Origin: an uncultured Clostridia bacterium
GTDB taxonomy: Bacteria > Bacillota > Clostridia > Christensenellales > Aristaeellaceae
Direction of reading: 5' to 3'
Assembly (NCBI GenBank): GCA_946042585.1
Contig: CAMGDO010000043.1
Coordinates: forward strand, 1-7,173
Length of the DNA stretch: 7,173 nucleotides
A model generated the notes under the pieces. It did not search any database. It was not told where the DNA came from and was given only the letters and a program-made list of their open reading frames with translations. The translations under genes and the position numbers were made by a program. Below, in pieces: positions 1 through 6,529 of the stretch (position 1 is the first letter of the stretch; each line of letters starts with the position of its first letter).

Positions 1-23
1 CGGCAAAGCCGGTTCTGCGGAAT

Positions 24-51
24 AAAAATGAAGGAGCTGCGCCCCTTCATT
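24..51 (-). terminator. Intrinsic terminator of the parE-parC operon
   Basis: Read on the minus strand, an 11-bp stem (arms 41-51 and 27-37, one G-U pair, loop GCA) is followed at once by a U-rich run of five T, then A, then TT. This is the standard Rho-independent form. It lies about 125 nt beyond the parC stop codon and points the right way to end the parE operon. The plus-strand reading has no T-run after the stem, so it is directional. Flanking bases 15-23 and 54-63 can also pair around it, with one bulged base, making a larger nested palindrome. Confidence 0.8.
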
Positions 52-89
52 GCATTCCGGCAGCTGTGTGCCTATTTTGTTGATAGTCT

Positions 90-123
90 GACAGCCGCAG
101 CAGAACAAACTGCTGCGGCTGTG
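90..123. other. Perfect 13-bp stem-loop in the parC 3' untranslated region
   Basis: Bases 91-103 and 110-122 are exact reverse complements, leaving a 6-nt loop. The stem is GC-rich and should be stable in RNA from either strand. Neither strand has a good U-tract right after the stem: the minus strand continues CAGACTATC, the plus strand GAATGTTTTATG. It is therefore not a textbook terminator. It may stabilise the 3' end of the parC transcript, assist the stronger terminator about 40 nt further on, or act weakly on plus-strand transcription entering from outside the window. Confidence 0.6.
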
Positions 124-174
124 AATGTTTTATGTCCCTGTCGGTTTGCTTCTTTTTGTTTTCTGCCCCGCGGC

Positions 175-2622
175 TTACCACAGGATGATATCGGTCACCA
201 CGTCGTCCATCAGCGCGATCACCGCCATTTTGCCGCGATCCGCCATGCCCTGGCAGGCGATGGACTCGCTGCTCATGGGCGTGAGCGTGCCGCTGCGCTG
301 CTGCACGGTGAATTCACGCACGGAGGAGAGCTTCCTGCAGGCGGCGATATACGCGCCGTTGCTGCCGTTTTTATTGAAGGTGAAGATGCGCACGCCCTTG
401 CCGGCGCGTCCCTGCGGGTCAAGCAGCGCGCCGGGCACGCGCTTGGCGCAGCCGCATTCGCTGAACAAAAGCAGCTGCTCGGTGTTCTGCAGCGTGTCGC
501 CCAGGATCACCTCGTCCCCCGCCTGCAGGTTGATGCCCTTTACGCCGCCCGAGGCGCGTCCCTGGGCGGGCACCGTATCGAGCGCAAAGCGGATGCTCAT
601 GCCGCCGCGGGTCACAATGCAAAGGTCGGTTTTGGGCGCAGACAGGATGACATCCACCACGGCGTCGTTTTCCTTGAGCGACAGCGCGGCAAAGTGCTGG
701 CGGCGCACGGCGTATTCCGTGGCGGCGCTGCGCTTGACCATGCCGCTGCGGGTGAAGAAGAGAAGGTCGGGCAGGTCCTCAAAGCCTTTGGGTGCGACAT
801 CCAGAATGCGGATGCAGCGCTCGTTTGTTTCGATGCCCGGCAGAATGCCCGTGAGCGCTACGCCGCGCTCCTTGGGCCGCAGCGTTTCGGCAATGGCGCC
901 CACGCTGAGCGTGTGGCACTGGCCGCGGTCGGTGAAAAACAGCAGGGTATGATCTGTCTGCGTGCGCAGCAGGAAGCGCGGCATATCGCTTTCCTGTGTG
1001 GGGACGCCCAGCTTTTCATACATGCGCAGCGACATGCGCCGCAGCTGTCCGCCGCGGGTATAGAGCACCACAGCGTCCTCCAGCACGGGAAGCTCTATAT
1101 CTTCCTCTTCCTCGGGCTGGGCGATTTCCTCTTCGCCCAGCAGCTGGGTGCGGCGGTCGTCGCCGTATTGCTGCGCGATCTCGGTCAGTTCCTTCTTGAT
1201 GACGTTGAGCAGCTTGCGTTCGCTGGAGAGGATGCTCATAAGCTCTGCAATCTGCTTTTGCAGCTGGGAATACTCCTCGCGCAGCGCCAGAATCTCCAGT
1301 CCCGTGAGGCGCTGGAGCCGCAGATCCAAAATGGCCTGCGCCTGCACCTCGGTAAAGCCGAACTGGTCGCACAGCCGCTGCCTGGCTTCCTTGCCGTTTT
1401 GTGAAGAGCGGATGGTCTTGATGATTTCGTCCAGCACATCCACCGCGCGAATCAGGCCGTCCACGATATGCGCGCGGGCTTGCGCCTGCTCCAGATCATA
1501 CTGTGAGCGGCGGGTGATGACGTTTTTCTGATGATTGATGAAGGCGTCCAGCATGGGGATGAGCCCCAGCTGCATGGGCTTGCCCTCGCAGATGGCGACC
1601 ATATTGACGCCGTAGGTGACCTGCAGGTCGCTGTATTTATAGAGCTTTTGCAGCACCTTTTCGGGGTCAAAGTCCTTTTTGATTTCAATGACGGCGCGCA
1701 GACCCGTGCGGTCGCTTTCATCGCGGATGTCGTGGATGCAGCCAAAGATCGCTTTCTTCTCCTCGGAGAGCTTGAGAATTTTGGCCAGCATATCCGCCTT
1801 GTTCACCTGATAGGGAACCTCGGTGATACAGATGAGCGAGCGGCCGAGCGGCCCCTTTTCAATGTGCACTTTGGCGCGCAGGGTCAATTTGGCGCGGCCG
1901 GTTTCATAGGCCGTGCGGATTTCGGGCGTGCGCAGCAGCACGCCGCCGGTGGGGAAATCAGGCGCGGGCACCACCTGCAGAAAGTCATCCAGCGTGGCGC
2001 GGGGCTGATCGATGCGCAGCTTGACAGCGCTGATGATTTCGCGCAGGTTGTGCGGAGGAATATTGGTGGCCAGACCCACAGCGATGCCCGTGGCGCCGTT
2101 GACCAGAAGATTGGGGTAGCGCGCGGGCAGAATGTCGGGCTCCTTGAGGGTGTCGTCGAAATTCAGATGGAAGGGGACGGTGTCCTTTTCGATATCGCGC
2201 AGCATCTGCATGGCAAGCGGCGCCATGCGCGCTTCGGTATAGCGCATGGCGGCGGCGCTGTCGCCGTCGAGCGAGCCAAAGTTGCCATGGCCGTCCACCA
2301 GCCTTTCGCGCATGGAGAAATCCTGCGCCATACGCACCAGCGCGTCGTACACCGAGGTGTCGCCATGGGGGTGATATTTACCCAGGCAGTCGCCCACGAT
2401 GCGCGCGCACTTGCGGTGCGGTTTGTCGGGGGTGTTGCCCAGCTCCATCATGGTGAAGAGAATGCGGCGCTGAACGGGCTTGAGGCCGTCCTCCACGCGC
2501 GGAAGCGCGCGCTCGAGAATGACGTGCTCGGCATAGGGCATCATGCTCATATGCATCACGTCCTCCAGCGGCATCTGGATGATATCGGGCGTCAGGTTGT
2601 TTTCAGGCGGCTTCTTGGCCAT
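175..2622 (-). CDS. parC: DNA topoisomerase IV subunit A (ParC), GyrA/ParC family
   Basis: This is the DNA-breaking and rejoining subunit of a type IIA topoisomerase; with ParE it passes one duplex through another to unlink daughter chromosomes. Its 815 residues match family length. The N-terminal winged-helix domain holds the quinolone-pocket stretch [10 protein letters not shown] (residues 84-93) and catalytic Arg127-Tyr128 in [11 protein letters not shown] tower and coiled-coil region (about 340-490) is followed by an acidic linker (about 497-511) and a C-terminal beta-pinwheel with six blade-like repeats (starting near 520, 562, 622, 669, 719 and 773). The gyrase-specific box QRRGGKG is absent from blade 1 (about 535-550), favouring ParC over GyrA. 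The adjacent parE supports this. Thr89 and Asp93 occupy the usual quinolone-resistance positions, with no obvious resistance change. The start has an AAGGAGG site at 2634-2640, 11 nt upstream, slightly long. Clostridial second topoisomerases are often labelled only 'gyrase/topoisomerase IV subunit A', so GyrA is the alternative name. Confidence 0.93.
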   Translation of the reverse strand: MAKKPPENNLTPDIIQMPLEDVMHMSMMPYAEHVILERALPRVEDGLKPVQRRILFTMMELGNTPDKPHRKCARIVGDCLGKYHPHGDTSVYDALVRMAQDFSMRERLVDGHGNFGSLDGDSAAAMRYTEARMAPLAMQMLRDIEKDTVPFHLNFDDTLKEPDILPARYPNLLVNGATGIAVGLATNIPPHNLREIISAVKLRIDQPRATLDDFLQVVPAPDFPTGGVLLRTPEIRTAYETGRAKLTLRAKVHIEKGPLGRSLICITEVPYQVNKADMLAKILKLSEEKKAIFGCIHDIRDESDRTGLRAVIEIKKDFDPEKVLQKLYKYSDLQVTYGVNMVAICEGKPMQLGLIPMLDAFINHQKNVITRRSQYDLEQAQARAHIVDGLIRAVDVLDEIIKTIRSSQNGKEARQRLCDQFGFTEVQAQAILDLRLQRLTGLEILALREEYSQLQKQIAELMSILSSERKLLNVIKKELTEIAQQYGDDRRTQLLGEEEIAQPEEEEDIELPVLEDAVVLYTRGGQLRRMSLRMYEKLGVPTQESDMPRFLLRTQTDHTLLFFTDRGQCHTLSVGAIAETLRPKERGVALTGILPGIETNERCIRILDVAPKGFEDLPDLLFFTRSGMVKRSAATEYAVRRQHFAALSLKENDAVVDVILSAPKTDLCIVTRGGMSIRFALDTVPAQGRASGGVKGINLQAGDEVILGDTLQNTEQLLLFSECGCAKRVPGALLDPQGRAGKGVRIFTFNKNGSNGAYIAACRKLSSVREFTVQQRSGTLTPMSSESIACQGMADRGKMAVIALMDDVVTDIILW

Positions 2623-2644
2623 GACGGATTGTTCCTCCTTGGAA

Positions 2645-4081
2645 TCAGTTGAGGGTGATGGTGTTGATGATGCTCACAGGGACGATCTGCCCGTCTTCCT
2701 GAAGGGCGTGGACAAGATAGGAGCCGGACAGGGTGTGCGACAGGGTGGAGTCGCTGAAGAGCAGCTGCTGCGTGAAGGACGCATCGAAGGCGTCCCAGAC
2801 ATCTTCTGCGTGAATCGTGAAGGCATGGTTGAGAGATTGCGCCTGATCCCAGGCGATATCGCCGCTGATAGCGGCAAAGGCCGGCAGCGATGAATGGTAG
2901 TCGGAGCGGGTCAGATCAAGCAGATAATGGAGGCTGTTCCCGGAAGACTGCTGCCATTTGAGCGCCGCTGTGACGGCACTGTAGCCGTCCTCGGCGCAGG
3001 TAATATTCAGTTGCTGCGGGCGATAGGAGAGCGAGGCGGTGTAATTATCGTAGCTGACAGAGCTGTTTACCAGCGCATCGGCAGCTGTGATGACGCCATT
3101 CTCCAGATGGAAGCTGCCAAAGGCGTGCACGGTATCGTCATCCGAAAGGAAATTCAGATCAAACTGACCGCCCTGACCGGTGAGCGCGGCGCTCAATTCC
3201 ATCAGCCCCAAGGGAAGGCCGTCGTCATCGAAGGGATACATATTGCATTCGAAGCGGCCGTCTGCGTACAGCAGGGAGAGGGACAGGCTGTATCTGTTCT
3301 GATACACGGTGGTGGCGGCGCTGATTTCCCGAAGCTTGCCGTCCTGATCCACCCAAATGGTGATGGGCAGCGTCAGCGCGGGCAGATCATCGGCATCCGT
3401 ATTCGTGCGTGCCAGCGTATGCAGCAGCGATTCGGCGGGCGTTTCAGGCGCGTTTTCGATCAGCTGCCAGAGGTTTAGGCTGTTGATCAAATGGCGGCTT
3501 TCGCCTGAGGACAGCGCGCGCAGACCAAGATTGAGCGCGATGGCGGGCAGATCGCGCAGATGCAGGGTGAAGGAATAGAATATGCCGTCCTCCGTATCGG
3601 ACGCGGTGATGTTCAGCAGCTGCGTGAGCGCAGGCTGCTGCGACGCAAGCCAGGGCAGCAGCAGCGCCAGATCCTGCTGCAGGCTGCCGTCGGCAGCATA
3701 GGAAAGAACGGGCTCAATCTGGATAAGCAGACGGACGTATTCGAGCGCCTGTTCGGAGGTCATGCCCGTTTCAAGTCCTTTTTGCAGCAGAAAATAATAT
3801 TCATCGAGGGAGCAGCTGTCGCTGTCACGGGTGATGTAGAGCTGACCGTTTTTGTAGCTGATGCCCGCTTTGTCGCCATCCACGGCAAACAGGAGGGAAA
3901 AATACGGGTCATCCGCGTCAGAGCGGTTGATTTCGGCATCCAGCGTGGCGCTGTTCCCGTCAAGCGACGCGCTGTTGTGCAAAGCGATATTCGTGCTGTC
4001 AGAAAGGGCAGGCATGCTGACGCCCCCCATCGCAATGAGGAGAGCAAGAAGAAGCGATATGACGGGGGATAAGGTCTCCAT
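2645..4081 (-). CDS. Unknown secreted or membrane-anchored acidic protein between parE and parC
   Basis: I do not recognise this 478-residue protein. A hydrophobic stretch at residues 6-19 followed by Ala25-Leu-Ser27 before Asp28 looks like a signal peptide with a cleavage site. There is no lipobox cysteine. Unusually, no Lys or Arg precedes the hydrophobic core, so it could instead be an uncleaved anchor. The rest is strongly acidic: my hand count is about 60 Asp+Glu against 17 Lys+Arg. Residues about 93-225 look helical; about 235-478 consist of alternating polar/hydrophobic strands with DDD and DG turns, suggesting a beta-sheet or barrel-like lipid- or ligand-binding fold (inference). There are three cysteines (90, 279, 362), no further membrane segments and no catalytic motif that I can name. 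The start is well fixed: AGGGAGG at 4089-4095 sits 7 nt upstream and there is no other in-frame start before the parE stop 17 nt away. It must be co-transcribed with parE and parC. It uses slightly more rare codons than its neighbours. Confidence 0.85.
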   Translation of the reverse strand: METLSPVISLLLALLIAMGGVSMPALSDSTNIALHNSASLDGNSATLDAEINRSDADDPYFSLLFAVDGDKAGISYKNGQLYITRDSDSCSLDEYYFLLQKGLETGMTSEQALEYVRLLIQIEPVLSYAADGSLQQDLALLLPWLASQQPALTQLLNITASDTEDGIFYSFTLHLRDLPAIALNLGLRALSSGESRHLINSLNLWQLIENAPETPAESLLHTLARTNTDADDLPALTLPITIWVDQDGKLREISAATTVYQNRYSLSLSLLYADGRFECNMYPFDDDGLPLGLMELSAALTGQGGQFDLNFLSDDDTVHAFGSFHLENGVITAADALVNSSVSYDNYTASLSYRPQQLNITCAEDGYSAVTAALKWQQSSGNSLHYLLDLTRSDYHSSLPAFAAISGDIAWDQAQSLNHAFTIHAEDVWDAFDASFTQQLLFSDSTLSHTLSGSYLVHALQEDGQIVPVSIINTITLN

Positions 4082-4088
4082 AAGAATA

Positions 4089-4095
4089 CCTCCCT
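4089..4095 (-). promoter_or_regulatory. Ribosome binding site fixing the start of the unknown secreted protein
   Basis: AGGGAGG on the minus strand lies 7 nt before the ATG at 4079-4081, entirely within the 17-nt gap after the parE stop codon. A near-optimal site here argues that the gene is truly translated and that its signal-peptide-like start, which lacks basic residues, is not a mis-called start. Confidence 0.75.
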
Positions 4096-4098
4096 GAA

Positions 4099-6093
4099 TT
4101 ATTGCTGCGCAGTCGCGGCATGGTCGGCGTGCTGTTCAAAGGAATCTTCCTTGTTGAACTCCGCATGGCTGATGATATACTCGCGGCGGGGATCCACCTT
4201 ATCGCCCATCAGAACAGTGATGATTTCGTCCTCGCGGGCGGCGTCCTCCAGCGTGACGCGCATGAGCTTGCGGTGGGCGGGATCCATGGTGGTTTCCCAC
4301 AGCTGCTCGGGATTCATTTCGCCCAGCCCCTTGTAGCGCTGAATGGTGTAGTTTTTCTTCCCTGCTGTCAGAAGGCGCAGCTCCCTGTCGTCATAGGCGT
4401 ATTCCTGCGTGCTGCCGCGCCGGACCAGATACAGCGGCGGCATGCCAATGTAGACATGGCCGTTGGCCACCAGCTCGCGCATATAGCGATAGAAGAAGGT
4501 CAGCAGAATCGCGCGGATGTGCGCGCCGTCCTGGTCGGCATCGGAGAGGATGATGACCTTGTGATACTTGAGCGAGGACAGGTCGAAGTCCTCGTCGATA
4601 TTGGTGCCCAGCGCCGTGATGATGGAGCGGAATTCGTCATTGGCCAGCACCTGATCCAGCCGCTTCTTTTCAGCGTTCAGGGGCTTTCCGCGCAGCGGCA
4701 GAATGGCCTGGAAACGGCGGTCGCGTCCCTGCTTGGCGCTGCCGCCGGCCGAGTCGCCCTCCACGATGAACAATTCGTTTTCCACAGGCTTGCGGCCGGT
4801 GCAGGAGGACAGCTTGCCCACCAGCGGCGCGGCCTCCAGAGAGTTGCGCGCGCGCGCCACATCGCGGGCTTTGCGCGCCGCCTCGCGCACCTTGGCGGAT
4901 TTGATCGCCTTGTCCACGATTCTCTGCGCCAGCTCGCCGTTTTTCAGGTTTTCCAGAAATTCAGCCAGCTGCAGGGAAATGATGCTTTCCACGGCGGGCT
5001 TCACCTCGCTGTTGCCCAGCTTGCCCTTGGTCTGCCCCTCAAACTGCGGGTTTTTGACCATGACGGTGAGCACCGCCGTGAGCCCCTCGCGGAAATCCTC
5101 GCCGGCCAGGTTCGCATCCTTTTCGCGCAGCGCGCCGATCTTGCGCGCATAGTCGTTGAAGGCTTTGGTCATGGCGGTGCGGAAGCCCATTTCGTGCGTG
5201 CCGCCCTCGCCGGTGGGAATGTTGTTGACATAGCTGAATACCGATTCGTTGTAGCCGTCGGTATACTGCATGGCGACGGCGCAGATCACGTCGTCCTTTT
5301 TGCCTTCCAGCACAATGGCGTCCTCATGCAGGGGATTCTTGTCGCGGTTGAGGTATTTGACATAGTCGGCGATGCCGCCGGCATAGCAGAATTCCTGCTG
5401 GCGGTTTTCTTCTTTGGCGCGCTCGTCGATAAAGGTGATTTTCAGTCCCTTGTTCAGATAAGCCAATTCGCGCAGACGGCGGGAAACCACATCGCTGTGG
5501 AAGCGGGAATCCTCGGTAAAAATGGTGTCGTCAGGCAGGAAACGCACCAGCGTGCCGCGCTTGCGGGTGTTGCCGAGCTTTTCCAGACCGCTGACGGGCT
5601 TTCCGGCGTGCCATTTTCCCTCTTTTTCGTCCCAGAGGGTTTCAAAGCGCATCTGATAGTGCGTCCAGTCGCGGAAGGAATCCACCGTCAGCCATTTGGA
5701 CAGGGCGTTGACCACCGAAGCGCCCACGCCGTGCAGACCGCCGGAATAGGCGTAGTTCTCATTGCCGAATTTGCCGCCGGCATGCAGGCGGGTATAGATC
5801 AGTTCAATGCCCGGCACATGAAGCTGGGGGTGCTCGTCCACAGGCACGCCGCGCCCGTTATCCCACACGGAGGCGGAACCGTCCTTATGCAGCGTCACCA
5901 GAATTTCCGTGGCAAATCCGCCCAGCGCTTCGTCGATGGCGTTGTCCACGATTTCCCACAGCAGATGATGCAGACCGCGGGAGCTGGTGGTGCCGATATA
6001 CATGCCCGGACGCATGCGAACGGCGTCGAGCCCTTCCAGCACCTGAATTTTGCCCGCGTTGTAGCTGCTTTCGGAATACTTCGTCTGCGACAT
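4099..6093 (-). CDS. parE: DNA topoisomerase IV subunit B (ParE), GyrB/ParE family ATPase
   Basis: This is the ATP-driven clamp subunit that partners with ParC in the cytoplasm. The 664 residues cover the whole family fold. The GHKL ATPase domain has catalytic Glu47 and Mg-binding Asn51 in WEIVDNAIDE, DNGRG at 78-82, and the ATP-lid glycine motif SGGLHGVGASVVNALS at 117-132. The transducer domain carries the QTK loop (Lys356). The TOPRIM domain has Glu445 in EGDSAGG, PLRGK at 466-470 and Asp518/520/522 in SDADQDG. QRYKGLGEMN is at 585-594. The Lys equivalent to E. coli GyrB Lys110 is Ala115 here. I chose the ATG at 6091-6093 because GGGAGG lies 7 nt upstream; an in-frame ATG at 6124-6126 falls at the predicted transcription start and adds 11 residues atypical of the family. 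GyrB and ParE are hard to separate by eye (the TOPRIM stretch is rather GyrB-like); the linked parC without a blade-1 GyrA box decides for ParE. It heads the operon and ends 17 nt before the next gene. Confidence 0.93.
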   Translation of the reverse strand: MSQTKYSESSYNAGKIQVLEGLDAVRMRPGMYIGTTSSRGLHHLLWEIVDNAIDEALGGFATEILVTLHKDGSASVWDNGRGVPVDEHPQLHVPGIELIYTRLHAGGKFGNENYAYSGGLHGVGASVVNALSKWLTVDSFRDWTHYQMRFETLWDEKEGKWHAGKPVSGLEKLGNTRKRGTLVRFLPDDTIFTEDSRFHSDVVSRRLRELAYLNKGLKITFIDERAKEENRQQEFCYAGGIADYVKYLNRDKNPLHEDAIVLEGKKDDVICAVAMQYTDGYNESVFSYVNNIPTGEGGTHEMGFRTAMTKAFNDYARKIGALREKDANLAGEDFREGLTAVLTVMVKNPQFEGQTKGKLGNSEVKPAVESIISLQLAEFLENLKNGELAQRIVDKAIKSAKVREAARKARDVARARNSLEAAPLVGKLSSCTGRKPVENELFIVEGDSAGGSAKQGRDRRFQAILPLRGKPLNAEKKRLDQVLANDEFRSIITALGTNIDEDFDLSSLKYHKVIILSDADQDGAHIRAILLTFFYRYMRELVANGHVYIGMPPLYLVRRGSTQEYAYDDRELRLLTAGKKNYTIQRYKGLGEMNPEQLWETTMDPAHRKLMRVTLEDAAREDEIITVLMGDKVDPRREYIISHAEFNKEDSFEQHADHAATAQQ

Positions 6094-6100
6094 GAATGAA

Positions 6101-6106
6101 CCTCCC
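6101..6106 (-). promoter_or_regulatory. Ribosome binding site that decides the parE start
   Basis: GGGAGG on the minus strand lies 7 nt before the ATG at 6091-6093. The upstream in-frame ATG at 6124-6126 has no comparable site and lies only 3 nt beyond the -10 element. It would be at or before the 5' end of the message, so the shorter protein is favoured. Confidence 0.75.
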
Positions 6107-6129
6107 GGGTGATGATTACATAGCATTTT

Positions 6130-6159
6130 ATTATATCACAACTGACCAAATGCTGTCAA
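6130..6159 (-). promoter_or_regulatory. Consensus extended -10 promoter for the parE operon
   Basis: On the minus strand a perfect -35 box TTGACA (6154-6159) and a perfect -10 box TATAAT (6130-6135) are separated by 18 bp. The -10 is preceded by TGA, giving the extended form TGnTATAAT. Transcription should begin near 6122-6124, leaving an untranslated leader of about 30 nt with the ribosome binding site inside it. This is the only clear housekeeping-sigma promoter in the window and it serves parE, the unknown gene and parC. The spacer is 1 bp longer than the 17-bp optimum. Confidence 0.82.
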
Positions 6160-6179
6160 AAGCGCGGCGGGTCGGGCAG

Positions 6180-6214
6180 AAAAACAGCCGGAAAAGCGTC
6201 TCTCTTCCGGCTGT
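6180..6214 (-). terminator. Intrinsic terminator after tpiA-yhbY
   Basis: On the minus strand a 10-bp perfect stem ACAGCCGGAA / TTCCGGCTGT (arms 6205-6214 and 6184-6193) with an 11-nt loop is followed by a short T-run (6180-6184, the first T being in the stem). It lies 15 nt after the yhbY stop codon. It separates the upstream pair from the parE promoter, whose -35 box starts about 20 bp further on. Confidence 0.8.
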
Positions 6215-6229
6215 CTGATGTATATGAGG

Positions 6230-6520
6230 TTACAGCTGAATGCGCTGCTCCTTTTCGCTGGGACGGTAGATGACGAACCTGCGCCCGATGCACTGCACGG
6301 GGGCGGCGCCCAGCTTTTCGCACAGGATGGTGCATGCTTCGCGCGCGGTGTGCGGCGCTGTTTCCAGCAGCGAGCACTTGATCAGCTCGCGCGCCTCCAG
6401 CGCGTCATAGGCTTCCTTCACGGTGGCGTCGGTGACGCCCTCCTTACCGATATAGAGCACGACGGGAAGCGTATTGGCCATGGCGCGCAGCGTGGCGCGC
6501 TGTTTTCCGGTCAGTTCCAT
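6230..6520 (-). CDS. yhbY: YhbY-family RNA-binding protein (CRM domain)
   Basis: This is a small single-domain RNA-binding protein. In E. coli the YhbY family associates with pre-50S ribosomal particles, so a role in ribosome assembly is the likely function here (from family knowledge). Its 96 residues match the usual length of about 97. Visible hallmarks are the N-terminal [13 protein letters not shown] helix, the GxxG loop as GKEG (residues 25-28) in YIGKEGVTD, the ELIKC stretch (45-49), and the C-terminal IGRRFVIYR strand (78-86). The gene starts 9 nt after the tpiA stop. Its ribosome binding site GAGGAG (6526-6531) overlaps that stop codon, so the two are very likely translationally coupled. 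A terminator follows within 20 nt. Confidence 0.93.
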   Translation of the reverse strand: MELTGKQRATLRAMANTLPVVLYIGKEGVTDATVKEAYDALEARELIKCSLLETAPHTAREACTILCEKLGAAPVQCIGRRFVIYRPSEKEQRIQL

Positions 6521-6529
6521 TGCCGCTCC

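Noticed and set aside
28..1404. A 458-codon plus-strand ORF antisense to the end of parC
   Set aside because: Same codon-aligned antisense artefact. It starts inside the operon terminator, has no convincing ribosome binding context, and its translation is Ala/Gln/His-rich as expected for a reverse reading of GC-rich codons.
1531..2652. A 373-codon plus-strand ORF antisense to the start of parC
   Set aside because: Same artefact; it is open only because parC has no TTA, CTA or TCA codon upstream of codon 373.
2894..4072. Plus-strand ORFs of 194 and 170 codons antisense to the unknown gene
   Set aside because: Codon-aligned antisense shadows broken by ordinary Leu and Ser codons. The minus-strand gene has a good ribosome binding site and operon-type spacing, so it is the real one.
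4845..4857. A 13-nt alternating purine-pyrimidine run (TGCGCGCGCGCGC) that might form Z-DNA
   Set aside because: It is short and fully explained by consecutive Ala and Arg codons in parE.
4102..6099. A 665-codon plus-strand ORF antisense to almost all of parE
   Set aside because: It is in the codon-aligned antisense frame, which stays open because parE lacks TTA, CTA and TCA codons. Its product shows no recognisable domain, while the minus strand encodes an intact ParE with every motif in place.
6094..6126. An upstream in-frame ATG (6124-6126) extending ParE by 11 residues
   Set aside because: It lies just 3 nt beyond the -10 box, at or before the predicted transcription start, has no ribosome binding site, and family alignment begins around the later Met.
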